Source of the DNA: Plumapathes pennacea
Lineage: Eukaryota > Cnidaria > Anthozoa > Antipatharia > Myriopathidae
NCBI GenBank assembly: GCA_964036295.1
Contig: OZ038462.1
Location: forward strand, 13,502,440-13,566,439
DNA length: 64,000 bases
Direction of reading: 5' to 3'
This document shows, one piece after another, positions 63,369 through 64,000 of this stretch. Made by a program: the position numbers and the translations under genes. Numbering within the stretch: the first letter of the stretch is position 1; each line of letters starts with the position of its first letter. The notes under the pieces were generated by a model. It saw only the letters and a list, made by a program, of their open reading frames with translations, did no database searches and was not told where the DNA came from.

Positions 63369-63990
63369 CTGTATAATAATACGCTTAGCAACCGCTGACC
63401 GCGGCTGATGTGTGTGTGTGCGTTTGTGTGTAACAAATTGAAGTGGTAATAAGATAATGTGTGTTGATTTCGATTTGTGACGCAACAAATTAAACCGGTA
63501 ATTAGATAATGCGTGGTTTGAATTCTTGACGCAACAAATGCTCGCGTACTCGTTAGTCATGATCATCATGATGATCGGATTTCTTTTCCTAATTTTTTCT
63601 GTCTTTCTTTTCTCTTTTTTGAATTCCATTTCGAACATCTCGAACGCTGTTTACATTGTCAAAGTACAAACTTCTGTAGTGCATGTACCACTCGATCGTA
63701 TTCGACTCGTCGAACCACCGATCGATCGACATCAAAATCTCCCCGTTTTTCGAATATGCGGCCATCCAGTCACGGACAGCTGAAATTCTCTTGCTAAACT
63801 CAAACGGAATTCTCACCTTCAGTAGTCGCGTCCTCGACTTGGTTGAAAGGCAACGGTCGAGAGGATTTCTAGCTTGCTTGTGCCGGCGATTCAGTTCGAA
63901 TTGACGTCATGATATTAAATTATGACTAACGAGTACGCGAACATTTGTTGCGTCAGAAACGATCTTATTACCGATTCAATTTGTCCATAT
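63369..63990. mobile_element. Helitron foldback copy M: 5' part followed by an inverted full copy
   Basis: The 5' portion (TGTATAATAATACGCTTAGC, short GT tract, to GTTAGTCATGATC) is followed by the reverse complement of nearly the whole family (TTTTTTGAATTCCATTTCG to GTTGCGTCAGAAAC). It forms a long imperfect inverted repeat around ATGATCATCATGATGATC. Confidence 0.8.
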
Positions 63991-64000
63991 AAGGAATGAG

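Overview
This window looks like a chromosome segment from an anthozoan cnidarian, most likely a stony coral; that is inference. The reasons are spliced genes with GT-AG introns, a uronyl 2-O-sulfotransferase gene, a Pit-1-like POU homeobox gene, and a dense AT-rich load of LINE, gypsy, BEL, Helitron, KDZ-like and MITE elements. No bacterial operon logic applies.

Cellular genes. (1) A POU class 1 (Pit-1-like) homeobox gene has one coding exon at 19823-20557 (+). (2) A heparan/uronyl 2-O-sulfotransferase (UST-like) gene runs from 21615 to 35375 (+) in eight exons that join in phase to give 347 residues. Its second intron holds an old LINE split by a Helitron. (3) The last two coding exons of an unrecognised gene lie on the minus strand at 62236-63235.

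Mobile DNA, left to right. 1-2965 (-): 5' part of a BEL/Pao retrotransposon polyprotein, with a possible LTR to its right. 4365-5938 and 17388-18420: two copies of one repeat, the first carrying a 532-bp TTAA-duplicating MITE that the second lacks. 7425-14401: a 7-kb terminal-inverted-repeat transposon with a decayed KDZ/Zisupton-like transposase (RNase-H-type core, OTU-like and CXC domains) and a second gene for a DUF3987-like P-loop ATPase. 16430-17387 and 18428-19650: a second duplicated block reaching almost to the POU gene, one copy carrying a 262-bp palindromic MITE. 24700-29530: a LINE interrupted by a 3.26-kb Helitron. 36167-60000: a nested tangle of one non-autonomous Helitron family (5' TC, 3' hairpin plus CTAG, internal GT microsatellite), a second Helitron family encoding the N-terminus of a Rep/helicase protein, a complete Ty3/gypsy element with 106-bp LTRs (38744-43353), two PHD-finger LINEs, and a 2.74-kb transposon with roughly 420-bp inverted repeats.

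The nesting gives a readable order of events. Several insertions can be checked directly in the sequence, because removing the insert restores a reading frame, or because a paralogous copy preserves the empty site. The most unusual system is the 7-kb two-gene transposon at 7425-14401. The next most informative is the Helitron array, in which copies abut exactly CTAG to TC and two inserts sit cleanly inside LINE reading frames.
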